Virus record (IMG/VR): IMGVR_UViG_3300031566_014030
Location: 1-28,877 of that record
DNA: 28,877 nucleotides
DNA from: a virus
Reading direction: 5' to 3' (one strand)
The translations under genes were made by a program, and so were the position numbers. Shown in pieces: positions 16,862 through 23,467 of this stretch (its first letter is position 1; each line of letters begins with the position of its first letter). The notes beneath the pieces are model-generated. The model ran no database searches and was not told the DNA's origin. It worked only from the letters and a program-made list of their open reading frames with translations.

Positions 16862-16891
16862 GTATCCTATCAAAATAAATTCAAGTATCCT
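16854..16891 (-). repeat. Two direct repeats over the -35 box (operator candidate)
   Basis: AGGATACTTGAATTT occurs twice (16854-16868 and 16877-16891), 15 bp identical and 23 bp apart, about two helical turns, so proteins bound to both would lie on the same DNA face. One copy covers the -35 box of the recombinase promoter. Confidence 0.6.
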
Positions 16892-16919
16892 GTAATCCTT
16901 ATTTTATATAACTTTTTGA

Positions 16920-16947
16920 ATTTAACACTTAAAGCATTGTGTTAAAT
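16920..16947. repeat. Nine-base inverted repeat (operator candidate)
   Basis: ATTTAACAC at 16920-16928 and GTGTTAAAT at 16939-16947 are perfectly complementary, with 10 bases between. It could be a dimer binding site or a weak hairpin. It lies just behind the two direct repeats, between them and the GAGCCACACC boxes. Confidence 0.45.
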
Positions 16948-16985
16948 ATAAATCTTTCCGGTCCAGGCCAGGGAGATCAATTCAC

Positions 16986-17299
16986 GCCACACCACACCGA
17001 GAAATGAAAAAAATCTTATAGCCTCTTTTCTGGCTTTTTCTACCCCGAGCCACACCAATAAGACTGAGCCACACCGAGCCACACCGATAAGCGAAAAATG
17101 AGACCCTGTAACCGTTGAAAACAAACGATTTTTTTTTTCTTATTTTTGACCTTTTTTCACTTTTCAAAATATTATATTTAATCTACCTAACAAAATCGCA
17201 ATATAGGTCAAATAAAAAAACAGATACCCCCTTTTTTTGTATTCCTATATATCCCCGAAAGATACTTTTGTTAAACAAAAAACGACCCCGAGCCACACC
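16986..17299. repeat. Dispersed GAGCCACACC boxes
   Basis: Exact copies at 17047-17056, 17066-17075, 17076-17085 and 17290-17299, and a variant GCCACACCACACCGAG at 16986-17001. Two copies share 18 bp (ACCCCGAGCCACACCAAT at 17042 and 17285). These GC-rich boxes stand out from AT-rich surroundings with no real gene. They could be binding sites, parts of small RNAs, or a second replication or recombination site. Confidence 0.6.
17169..17214 (-). repeat. Second copy of the 46-bp promoter-like element
   Basis: 46 bp that align without gaps to 16807-16852 (36 of 46 identical by eye), including TATTTrACCTATrTT and an end with ATTAwrTATAATAT. A third, shorter relative lies at 17353-17384 and shares the same end (ATTATGTATAATAC). 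The conserved TATAAT has no conserved -35 box, so activator-dependent promoters are one reading. Confidence 0.5.
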
Positions 17300-17348
17300 A
17301 ATGAATTGAGGTATAACAGGCCTCACAACGTTTTTATTTTTTAACTTT
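17277..17348 (-). ncRNA. Candidate small RNA in the repeat region
   Basis: Begins just downstream of a TATAAT box (17355-17360) and ends in six U. AAAAACG (17329-17335 on the minus strand) can pair with CGTTTTT at the end (17278-17284), and GAG(G)CC with GGCTC inside. It contains one GAGCCACACC box. No gene is encoded. Structure is predicted by eye only. Confidence 0.3.
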
Positions 17349-17497
17349 CCCTGTATTATACATAATATCAATTAAATCAAATAAGAAATAAATGCCTGAT
17401 CCCGGTTTTTAAGAAAATCTTACACCCTATTTTCCGGTCTTAACTGGCCTTCTTACTTAACAAAAGTATCTTCTTCAATCTTTAATTTCCTTTCAAA

Positions 17498-17543
17498 CAA
17501 AAATAGCCAGACTAAAAAGCAATTTCTGCTTTTTTAACCTGGC
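17498..17543 (-). terminator. Rho-independent terminator after the HTH-nuclease-Com cluster
   Basis: Minus-strand RNA pairs GCCAG with CTGGC (17539-17543 and 17506-17510), and inside that AAAAAGCA with TGCTTTTT around a five-base loop, followed by UAUUUUUG. It lies 40 bp behind the stop of the last gene of the cluster. The outer GCCAG/CTGGC pair resembles that of the terminase-portal terminator. Confidence 0.75.
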
Positions 17544-17584
17544 GATCTGGTCGCTCTGTTAATATTTAATTTTGTTTAATTAAA

Positions 17585-17758
17585 TTAATTAATCCATAGA
17601 TCTTGTTTATTACATTCCTCTAAATATTCATCAATAAGATATTTGGTAGCATAAGTAAAATAAATTTCTTCTGACATAGTTATTATCTGACATCTGCAAT
17701 TTGGGAATATGTTCATAAATTTTTCAAAATCTTTAAATAAACTTCTTTTATCTTTCAT
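17585..17758 (-). CDS. Hypothetical protein, 57 residues
   Basis: Too short for a 60-residue cut-off. Its ATG overlaps the stop of the Com-like gene (ATGA), a sign of coupled translation. Content: a charged helix (KDKRSLFKDFEKFMNIF), a small Cys pair (NCRCQI), then SEEIYFTYATKYLIDEYLEE. No family recognised. It is the last gene before a terminator. Confidence 0.65.
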   Translation of the reverse strand: MKDKRSLFKDFEKFMNIFPNCRCQIITMSEEIYFTYATKYLIDEYLEECNKQDLWIN

Positions 17759-17973
17759 TCCTTTAACCTCACAATCACCTTTTCAAATATCTCACTGCTA
17801 ACTATCTCACTACTAATTAAATTCATGGCCCCACACCTGGGGCATTTAACTTCAATTATTTTTGCCTTATTGGTAATCATATTAAATCCAGGCATTCCAC
17901 TAGCCAATTTTCTATTACAGGGTTCTCCCCGATATGTTCCCTTACACCTGATCTCTTCTTCTTTTATTTTAAT
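17755..17973 (-). CDS. Com-like zinc-finger protein without a standard start codon
   Basis: The open frame holds up to 72 residues with IRCKGTYRGEPCNRKL (Cys-x8-Cys) and VKCPRCGAMNLI (Cys-x2-Cys), the fold and spacing of Com-family regulators (in Mu, Com activates translation of mom mRNA). The frame opens right after a TGA; the only codons before the first Cys pair are ATT AAA ATA AAA GAA GAA GAG ATC. AAGGCAGGTGA lies just upstream, and a GTG there would be in frame if a single T were removed. So either a rare AUU/AUA start, a frameshift, or a sequencing error. The 3' end overlaps the next gene by 4 nt, and codon use is normal. Confidence 0.6.
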   Translation of the reverse strand: MKIKEEEIRCKGTYRGEPCNRKLASGMPGFNMITNKAKIIEVKCPRCGAMNLISSEIVSSEIFEKVIVRLKE

Positions 17974-17994
17974 TCACCTGCCTTAATTAATCAA

Positions 17995-18432
17995 TTATTC
18001 CCACCCGAGAATCAGCCCGCCATATTTCTCTATCTCTTTATAGCTTATTATTTCTTCAAAGTCTATTCCTAGATCATCACATAAAAATTTAATCATTTCT
18101 CCATTGGCTTTATCCCTTGCGTACTTATCAGGAATTATAAATCTCAATCTGGCAAATTCTTCGGGATAATATTTTTTAAATCTTTCCAATTTTGTTTTAT
18201 CTTGAGATCGGAGATAACCTCCTTTAACTTCAACCCATGAATCCGAAGCAGGCAAATAAAAATCTGGTTTATAATACCTTTGGCCACGCTTGATATCTTT
18301 AAATTCAAATTCTTTACATTCATAGATATAAAATTCGCGGATATATCTATAATATCGGGCAATATTGGCTTCTGTTTTTGATCGAAAATATTGTTTTAAA
18401 TCTTCCCGGTAACCGCCTTTGGCTACTTCCAT
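17995..18432 (-). CDS. DUF1064 / T7 endonuclease I-like PD-(D/E)xK nuclease
   Basis: 145 residues. Motifs: SKTEANIARYY with Glu21, KPDFYLP with Asp57, and WVEVKGG with Glu68 and Lys70, the order E...PD...ExK of the PD-(D/E)xK fold. The segment YECKEFEFKDIKRGQRYYKPDF is typical of DUF1064, a family related to T7 endonuclease I that is thought to resolve branched DNA. All catalytic residues are present. It belongs to a co-directional cluster starting with the HTH gene. Resolving replication or packaging intermediates is the likely role (inference). Confidence 0.88.
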   Translation of the reverse strand: MEVAKGGYREDLKQYFRSKTEANIARYYRYIREFYIYECKEFEFKDIKRGQRYYKPDFYLPASDSWVEVKGGYLRSQDKTKLERFKKYYPEEFARLRFIIPDKYARDKANGEMIKFLCDDLGIDFEEIISYKEIEKYGGLILGWE

Positions 18433-18445
18433 CTAATTGTTCCCC

Positions 18446-18598
18446 TTATATCTTCCCTGATATTTTTAATATAAACATAATTTCCATAATCACTACCGTT
18501 CCAAAAAGATCCCACCAAGTCAAATTATTGGTTTCTTCTGCTTTTTTAACTGAGCTGCTAAATCCTTTAATATTTTCATATCCTACTTTAAATTTCAT
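18446..18598 (-). CDS. Small single-pass membrane protein
   Basis: 50 residues; ATG directly abuts the stop of the HTH gene (TAAATG), so coupled translation is likely. N-terminal half is polar (KVGYENIKGFSSSVKKAEE), followed by WWDLFGTVVIMEIMFILKI, one hydrophobic segment, and a short positive tail. No family recognised. It lies inside a tight cluster, which supports expression. Confidence 0.6.
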   Translation of the reverse strand: MKFKVGYENIKGFSSSVKKAEETNNLTWWDLFGTVVIMEIMFILKISGKI

Positions 18599-18976
18599 TT
18601 AACTACCCCCGACTTTCTCAATAAAATCTTGGACCAAAAATTTATCGTGTACAGTTTCAACCACTTTATAATATTTTATATATTTATTGTTTATCCTGGT
18701 ATTCTCCTTTCTTTTGGCCAGTAATTCTGGACTTAATGTTTTCTCAAAAGCAATAAGTTTCTCTTCCTTCTCCGTTTTCTGATCCTTCGGAGGTTTAAAA
18801 TATCTCCTCTTATAGTCTCTCCTTCTGCCCCACTTTCTTAATAGACTGTATATGGTAGTAAAAGATACTCCATATTCCCGGGCAATCTTTATTGTTGGTG
18901 TGCCTTGTTTATCCTTCTGGATTATCGCCTCCCGGTTATCCGTTAACATTTTGTGTACTTTCGCTTTATCCACCAT
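18599..18976 (-). CDS. Helix-turn-helix protein (regulator or small terminase candidate)
   Basis: 125 residues, ATG with a consensus AGGAGG 8 nt upstream. Residues 10-52 form a resolvase/homeodomain-like HTH: NREAIIQKDKQG, then TIKIAREYGVSFTTIYSLL and a basic stretch WGRRRDYKRR. The remaining 70 residues are charged helix (KTEKEEKLIAFEKTL) and a short end. Small terminase subunits have such an HTH followed by helices, and none is found next to the large subunit; a transcription regulator is equally possible. It heads the cluster that ends at the terminator near 17.5 kb, behind a structured leader. Confidence 0.7.
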   Translation of the reverse strand: MVDKAKVHKMLTDNREAIIQKDKQGTPTIKIAREYGVSFTTIYSLLRKWGRRRDYKRRYFKPPKDQKTEKEEKLIAFEKTLSPELLAKRKENTRINNKYIKYYKVVETVHDKFLVQDFIEKVGGS

Positions 18977-19002
18977 CCTTCATACCTCCTAATTATATTT
19001 TT

Positions 19003-19090
19003 ATAAGGCCCTTTTGTTTATGTGCCTGAGCCAGGAGCCAAAGTTCGGGTTTTGGGAAATCCCTGACTCCACCTTGCAGAAGGGCCTTAT
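19003..19090 (-). ncRNA. Structured leader upstream of the HTH gene
   Basis: An 11-bp perfect inverted repeat, ATAAGGCCCTT/AAGGGCCTTAT (19003-19013 and 19080-19090), encloses 66 bases that can form GGAGTCA:TGGCUCC (7 bp, one G-U) and further small stems. Minus-strand RNA has the AGGAGG of the HTH gene 12 nt after it and no U-tract, so it is not an ordinary terminator. Its 5' arm overlaps the stop of the preceding gene. A regulatory leader or processing signal fits; it is not a normal tRNA (no T-loop sequence). Confidence 0.45.
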
Positions 19091-19311
19091 TTAGTTTTTT
19101 CTTTTAAATGTTCTTCTAATTTTTTAAATTTCTCATCATGGCTTTTAAAGATCTCTTTAATACTAAGCAATGTATCAGCAAGGGCGGCAAGTTCTGAATT
19201 TTGTCCTTTGTTCTTCTCATAATAATTAACAAACCTGCATATCTTATCCCCTAAATCTTTGATCTTATCTATTTTTTGTAGGCCTTTTTTATCAAATATA
19301 TAGTTAGCCAT
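19087..19311 (-). CDS. Small coiled protein behind the helicase
   Basis: The frame opens at 19365, but the ATG at 19311 has AAGGAAAG upstream and overlaps the helicase stop by 8 nt, so 74 residues are preferred. Mostly helical and charged (KKGLQKIDKIKDLGDKICRF, SELAALADTLLSIKEIF, then KKLEEHLKEK). No family recognised. A helper of the helicase or single-strand binding step is possible from location only. Confidence 0.65.
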   Translation of the reverse strand: MANYIFDKKGLQKIDKIKDLGDKICRFVNYYEKNKGQNSELAALADTLLSIKEIFKSHDEKFKKLEEHLKEKTK

Positions 19312-20656
19312 CGATATCTTTCCTTTCTTCTCTATATTTTGAACTCTTCTTTTCCGCATCCTCATATTTAATAACCTCTTCTTTATCCCTTATATCATCC
19401 CAATTTATCCATCTGTGATATTCAGGATAGAATTTCATTTCTACCCTGCCCGTTTCACCATCTTTATTTTTAGTTACATTAATAATCATATATTCGGGGG
19501 CTTCACCATCCTTCCGAGATAGACTTTCCATTTTTAATTTACGTTCCCAGTAGAGTATAAATATTATTTCTGCTCTTTCTTCAATTGAACCTGATCCCCT
19601 AAAATCGCTATTTCTCGGTTCCCTTATCTTCCCTTCCTGTGGTCTGTGAAACTGCGACAATAATATTACAGATACATTTTTCGTCCTCGCTGTCTGTTGA
19701 ATCTGTAAGGTAAATTTAGTAAGCCTGGCATATTCAGATAAGTTCTCCGGATCGGATATATTTTGCAGATAATCAATTATGACGATGTCCGGCTTATATT
19801 CTGATATTGCCCTTATGATGTCTTGCATTTTATAGGCCCTAACACAATTATATTTCCAGATATCGTTAATTATTGGTATCATCGCCTCTATTTTCCCTTT
19901 ATCCAAATCCGTTAAATTACCCCATCTAAACCTCATAGTATTGATTTTTTGCGTATTAGCTAATATCCTTCTCATATTCGCTTTAGTAGATATCTCTAAC
20001 GTAATTACTAAAACATTATAATCAAGCCCACAAAACCCGATAGTTAAATCGGTGCCGAAACTTGATTTCCCACTGGAAGGATAGCCACCTATGATTATTA
20101 GATCGCCCCTATCAAACCCGCCAGTTATTCTATTTAGGCCTTCAAAGTTTTCTGGGAATTTAAAATCTGTCCCTTTCTCTGCTTCTTCTAAAGTCTTCAA
20201 TATAATATCTTTATTGGTTTCCTTTTCTACTTCATCGGGTGGCTTGATCTTATTTATGATATTTTCCAATTCTCCGGCTTCTATTTTGCCTAGCCTAAAA
20301 TCTTCAGTGGTTCTTAATATGGTCCGGTTATAAGTATAATTTTTCAAAAGTTTAAGATATTGTTCTATTGCTTCTATCGTAGGTACAGAATTTTGTATTT
20401 CAGTCAAACTCCCTAACCCTGCTTCTAATATATGATTTTTATATCCATAATCACTGACAGTTATGATATCTATTTTTATTCCTTTTTTATAAAGTATTTC
20501 AAATATCTTAAATATCTTCTTATAAATAATCTGAACAAAATCATCAATGGTTATCCTGCCAATTATTTTTTCGTATAGCTCCCCTTTTAATAGGATGCAA
20601 CCTATTACGACTCTCTCTATTTGCTTATTAAAATATTGCTTATCAAAAGATTCCAT
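19304..20656 (-). CDS. Replicative DNA helicase, DnaB type
   Basis: 450 residues. N-terminal helical domain (1-110) as in DnaB, with a linker, then a RecA-like core: Walker A GGYPSSGKSS (190-199), Walker B IVIIDY (291-296), sensor-like LLSQFHR (333-339), and the arginine-finger region NSDFRGSGSIEE (349-360). It unwinds DNA ahead of the fork as a hexamer. ATG overlaps the stop of the initiator gene (TAATG), the classic initiator-helicase pair. No separate helicase loader was seen, so the initiator may recruit it directly. Gene length is normal for the family. Confidence 0.95.
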   Translation of the reverse strand: MESFDKQYFNKQIERVVIGCILLKGELYEKIIGRITIDDFVQIIYKKIFKIFEILYKKGIKIDIITVSDYGYKNHILEAGLGSLTEIQNSVPTIEAIEQYLKLLKNYTYNRTILRTTEDFRLGKIEAGELENIINKIKPPDEVEKETNKDIILKTLEEAEKGTDFKFPENFEGLNRITGGFDRGDLIIIGGYPSSGKSSFGTDLTIGFCGLDYNVLVITLEISTKANMRRILANTQKINTMRFRWGNLTDLDKGKIEAMIPIINDIWKYNCVRAYKMQDIIRAISEYKPDIVIIDYLQNISDPENLSEYARLTKFTLQIQQTARTKNVSVILLSQFHRPQEGKIREPRNSDFRGSGSIEERAEIIFILYWERKLKMESLSRKDGEAPEYMIINVTKNKDGETGRVEMKFYPEYHRWINWDDIRDKEEVIKYEDAEKKSSKYREERKDIDG

Positions 20657-21444
20657 TATTCGTTACTCCTTCTTAACCAGTTATGTATAAACCGATTATA
20701 GTCTTTGGGTAATTTGTTTTTCTCACCCTTATCCTTTTTTTCTTTTTCAGCCATCAGCCAATTTTCTATCTTTTCTATTTCCTGATCGATATCAATTCCG
20801 GGATACTTCTCATCAAATTCTTCCATTTTTATTTTGGTCAGATTAGTAAATTCTTTTTTAATAAAATTAAAACGGATATTCTTTTCATTATGCTTATTAA
20901 AATTAAGAAGAATTCTCTTTTCTTTCTTCTCTTTATTATCTTTAAGAGTTTCTTTAAACGAGTGTTCACCCCCCTTGAGATCCTTATTTTTTATACTATC
21001 TCCTGTATTGTTAGGTGTACCTAAACTTGACTTTTCGGCAAGTTTTACTTGACTAATCGGCAAGTTTTGCTTGACTAATCGGCAAGTTTTACTTGACTTT
21101 TCGGCAAGTTTTTTATCACTATTAACTTGACTATTAGTCAAGTTTTTCCATTTCTCATAATGTTCATTAAATTGATAACATTTATCTTTTATAATTATTT
21201 TATTTTCGGTAATCATTCTATTGATATTCCTATTAAGATGCCCCTCATCCATTCCTATATCATCAGCTATTTTTCTTTTATTTAATTCCTTAGTCCAATC
21301 TTGCCTTCTTACCTCTCCATCAAAACCCCAGGACCACCGGACAATATAAAATATTATCCTCATCTCATCTTTGCTCAATAGACCCTTGGCAAGTATATCT
21401 ATTAATATTTTATTTTTTATTGGAGTAGAATCTTTTGGGATCAT
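20656..21444 (-). CDS. Replication initiator, lambda O-like
   Basis: 262 residues. Residues 1-100 resemble the N-terminal winged-helix DNA-binding domain of Phage_rep_O: NKILIDILAKGLLSKDEMRI, then IVRWSWGF, KRKIADDIGMDEGHLNRNIN and ITENKIIIKDK. Residues 101-140 are low-complexity and are encoded by the iterons, so this part is shaped by DNA function. The C-terminus (DEKYPGIDIDQEIEKIENWL, then FIHNWLRRS) is the pattern found in phage replisome organisers and probably contacts the helicase. It precedes the helicase with TAATG overlap. Binding of the N-terminal domain to the iterons inside its own gene is expected by analogy with lambda. Confidence 0.9.
   Translation of the reverse strand: MIPKDSTPIKNKILIDILAKGLLSKDEMRIIFYIVRWSWGFDGEVRRQDWTKELNKRKIADDIGMDEGHLNRNINRMITENKIIIKDKCYQFNEHYEKWKNLTNSQVNSDKKLAEKSSKTCRLVKQNLPISQVKLAEKSSLGTPNNTGDSIKNKDLKGGEHSFKETLKDNKEKKEKRILLNFNKHNEKNIRFNFIKKEFTNLTKIKMEEFDEKYPGIDIDQEIEKIENWLMAEKEKKDKGEKNKLPKDYNRFIHNWLRRSNE
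21025..21143. repeat. Putative replication origin: four iterons plus a palindrome inside the initiator gene
   Basis: Four 19-bp units begin at 21025, 21047, 21069 and 21091, exactly 22 bp apart. Units 1 and 4 read ACTTGACTTTTCGGCAAGT, unit 2 ACTTGACTAATCGGCAAGT, unit 3 the same with G first; the ends ACTTG/CAAGT are inverted repeats. A fifth site, ACTTGACTATTAGTCAAGT (21125-21143), is a perfect palindrome 34 bp further. Because 22 is not a multiple of three, successive units are read in different frames, so selection acts on DNA, not protein. An AT-rich stretch (21144-21220) borders the array. Lambda ori has the same plan: four palindromic iterons within gene O. Confidence 0.88.
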
Positions 21445-21448
21445 CCTT

Positions 21449-21655
21449 TTATTTGTTTACCTCAATGGCCAATTTATAAAACATAACTTTTTCATTACTT
21501 TTCCTTTTTTGCCTATCAATATCAGCAATTATATTTTTAAAATGATTCTCTGCCGCTGCTAAATCTATTTTGGTGTCAGGGTGAATTTTGATTTCCTTGC
21601 CTTCCCTTATATCATTCAACAAATCTGTCACTGCAAATAATTCTCGATAGGTCAT
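21449..21655 (-). CDS. Small hypothetical protein before the initiator
   Basis: 68 residues, ATG with AAGGAGG at good spacing; ends 4 nt before the initiator ATG. Helical with a short loop: TYRELFAVTDLLNDIREGKEI, then an acidic-basic helix (AAAENHFKNIIADIDRQKRK). No family recognised. Tight linkage to the initiator suggests a role in replication or simply co-expression. Confidence 0.7.
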   Translation of the reverse strand: MTYRELFAVTDLLNDIREGKEIKIHPDTKIDLAAAENHFKNIIADIDRQKRKSNEKVMFYKLAIEVNK

Positions 21656-21676
21656 GAGTGCCTCCTTTTTTAAATA

Positions 21677-21850
21677 TCAAAATTGAAAATTATCTTTTGA
21701 TTCTCCAAATTGTTTATTAACAAACCGTTTGGCTTCTTTCATTACATCTTCTGCTTTTTCAAATTCTTCAACTTCTAAAACTATCCCTATTTTTTCATTA
21801 TTAAAATTACAGGATTTTACTTTCTCATAAGTTATTTGCTTTGCCTTCAT
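21677..21850 (-). CDS. Small hypothetical phage early protein
   Basis: 57 residues, ATG with GGGGGTGA. MKAKQITYEKVKSCNFNNEK followed by IGIVLEVEEFEKAEDVMKEA has the strand-strand-helix layout of small phage proteins that occur beside replication genes. Not present in a list limited to 60 residues. Function unknown. Confidence 0.72.
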   Translation of the reverse strand: MKAKQITYEKVKSCNFNNEKIGIVLEVEEFEKAEDVMKEAKRFVNKQFGESKDNFQF

Positions 21851-21883
21851 ATTGTCACCCCCTTTTTTATAGTTTTCTTATAG

Positions 21884-21949
21884 TTAACAAAACACCATAT
21901 AAAACAACGCCATCAGTGCTGATCCGATTAACCAACATATAAATTCCAT
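21884..21949 (-). CDS. Possible 21-residue membrane peptide
   Basis: ATG abuts the preceding stop (TAAATG). The peptide, MEFICWLIGSALMALFYMVF plus a final Cys, is almost wholly hydrophobic, one membrane span. No ribosome site of its own beyond GAAAAT; coupling to the upstream gene would be needed. Weak support. Confidence 0.35.
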   Translation of the reverse strand: MEFICWLIGSALMALFYMVFC

Positions 21950-22216
21950 TTATCTATTTTCCTTCTCTAATTTAGGATCGGAAGCATACCCAGCCTGGTT
22001 CCATTTTTCGTCCCAAGCAAGATCTGAAATCTTTTTAAGCTCTTCAAAGCTCTTACTTTGCCATTTTCTTATAGCAACAAGACCTAAACTTAATGTCCAA
22101 TCAAATAGGAAAGTCCAGCTCGTATTTTTAAATGAAAATTTATTAAACCCAATTCCTAAAATACCAAAAATAAGATCGTACTTTACTTTTAAAATCTTCA
22201 GTTGATATGTTTTCAC
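21950..22216 (-). CDS. Hypothetical protein, 88 residues
   Basis: GTG start with GGAGGT 8 nt upstream; the site overlaps the end of the DUF5131-like gene (2-nt gap). Aromatic-rich N-terminal half (GILGIGFNKFSFKNTSW, then TFLFDWTLSLGLVAIRKW) and an amphipathic helical end (SFEELKKISDLAWDEKW). No family recognised; hydrophobic segments are too short or broken for a confident membrane call. Confidence 0.7.
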   Translation of the reverse strand: MKTYQLKILKVKYDLIFGILGIGFNKFSFKNTSWTFLFDWTLSLGLVAIRKWQSKSFEELKKISDLAWDEKWNQAGYASDPKLEKENR

Positions 22217-22217
22217 T

Positions 22218-22964
22218 TTAATCTACCTCCGGAAATTCTTTTATCTCTGCCGGATAAATATTCTTTAAGCTATCCTTTAGATAAACAGGAATATTATTAT
22301 CCCTACAATAATCAACTATATTTTCTATCCATTCTTTTTTAGGGATAACCTTACCTTTTCTATTGCCTGTCTCAGTGCCAACAATCACCCAATCAAAATG
22401 TTTTAAATATTTATAAGAATATATTTTAGACAACAATGGTTCAAAAGAAATATATTTTATATTATTGTCTTTATAATTAATTTCCAGAAATTTGACTAAC
22501 GCCCAAATATCATTATAAAAGTCATTTTCTTTTGTTATCGTTATCCCTAACCAACAATTCTTAGGGAACTCATATTTTGAATATATTTCAGGATTTCTCG
22601 TTAGGAATTGAAAAGCATGTTGAGGATATTCTTTAGTTTTTTCAATTACCTTTTCTATCCATTCTTTTTTCCAATGGGCTATTTCACTCATAGACCCAAC
22701 AAATATTTTTTGAGGTTTTTTAGGGAATTTCTTATCAAATTGAGATTCTAAAAAAGTAGGTTTGAAATTCCATAACCCACCTAATTGGTCTCTTGTCCAA
22801 ACCCAGCCAGGATGTTTTTTATAATAATAATTAAACTCATTTCTATACATCTGATTCCAAAATCTTTTTGATATCTTTCTTGCATAACAGTATTTACAAT
22901 TATTAAGACATCCCCAAACGCTATTCCATGTGATGTCGCACCAACCGATTTTATTTTTAGCCAT
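22218..22964 (-). CDS. DUF5131 / phage Gp37-Gp68-like protein
   Basis: The frame opens at 22991 but GGAGGGG lies 6 nt before the ATG at 22964, so 248 residues are preferred. It starts KNKIGWCDITWNSVWGC, then the cluster Cys19-x3-Cys23-x2-Cys26 (CLNNCKYCYARK), the pattern of radical SAM proteins and of the Gp37/Gp68 family. Further motifs: KIFVGSMSEIAH, FLTRNPE, NCWLGITI, YISFEPLL, FDWVIVGTETG and the final PVYLKDSL. The reaction of the phage family is not established; an iron-sulfur protein acting on nucleic acid or nucleotide is one idea. Its first eight codons are repeated at the start of the HNH gene just upstream. Confidence 0.85.
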   Translation of the reverse strand: MAKNKIGWCDITWNSVWGCLNNCKYCYARKISKRFWNQMYRNEFNYYYKKHPGWVWTRDQLGGLWNFKPTFLESQFDKKFPKKPQKIFVGSMSEIAHWKKEWIEKVIEKTKEYPQHAFQFLTRNPEIYSKYEFPKNCWLGITITKENDFYNDIWALVKFLEINYKDNNIKYISFEPLLSKIYSYKYLKHFDWVIVGTETGNRKGKVIPKKEWIENIVDYCRDNNIPVYLKDSLKNIYPAEIKEFPEVD

Positions 22965-23467
22965 TAATATCCCCTCCATCTTTGCCCACATATTATTTTT
23001 TTAATTGTAGTATGAGATGTTCCAAATAATCGCCCAACCTTACAATACGAATAACCTTGTTGATATAATTCTCTTATTACAGGAATGTTCTTTGGTTTTA
23101 ATTTAGTAAATTTACTTTCATGCGGGATTGGCATAGTTCCATGTTTCCATTTATCATCTATGTTTTGTTTCCTTGTTCCCCATTCTAAATTGTTAATATT
23201 ATTATTCTGATTATTCCCATCAAGATGTCTGCTCTCATATCCACTTATTTTTTTACCCTTAAAAGCATTTAAAATCAGCAAATGAATATAATACTTTTTC
23301 CCACCATTGTGATTATATAAAAACACATACAAATATCCGGTATTTTTTTTAATTGGCTTCAAATACTTTACAGATTTTGATGAATAAACATTCCCATTTT
23401 TGCTTATAGAATATTCAGGATAATCTTCAATTTCTTTCATATCACACCATCCTATTTTATTTTTCAT
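22964..23467 (-). CDS. HNH homing endonuclease with NUMOD4 domain
   Basis: 167 residues. Residues 11-70 are NUMOD4-like (IEDYPEYSISKNGNVYSS, then GYLYVFLYNH and IHLLILNAF). Residues 77-100 are an HNH_3 motif: ESRHLDGNNQNNNINNLEWG with His81, Asp83 and Asn92/93. The C-terminus (PVIRELYQQGYSYCKVGRLF, then THTTIKKI-like helix) is an HTH for target binding. The first nine codons (MKNKIGWCD) copy the start of the DUF5131-like gene, and TAATG joins both genes, showing insertion at the 5' end of that gene. A second usable ATG lies at codon 10 (MKEIEDYPEY), the normal NUMOD4 start. Confidence 0.92.
   Translation of the reverse strand: MKNKIGWCDMKEIEDYPEYSISKNGNVYSSKSVKYLKPIKKNTGYLYVFLYNHNGGKKYYIHLLILNAFKGKKISGYESRHLDGNNQNNNINNLEWGTRKQNIDDKWKHGTMPIPHESKFTKLKPKNIPVIRELYQQGYSYCKVGRLFGTSHTTIKKIICGQRWRGY

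Noticed and set aside
16942-17371. Minus-strand frames of 60-62 codons in the repeat region
   Set aside because: They arise from translated GAGCCACACC boxes (GVARCGS-like repeats), lack ribosome sites and overlap promoter-like elements; coding is unlikely.
16807-17390. Type III toxin-antitoxin (repeat RNA plus endoRNase)
   Set aside because: Repeats are irregular and the adjacent gene is a tyrosine recombinase, not a ToxN-like protein.
19003-19090. tRNA gene
   Set aside because: Seven-base end pairing and length fit a long tRNA, but no TTCRA T-loop, D-arm or clear anticodon arm on either strand.
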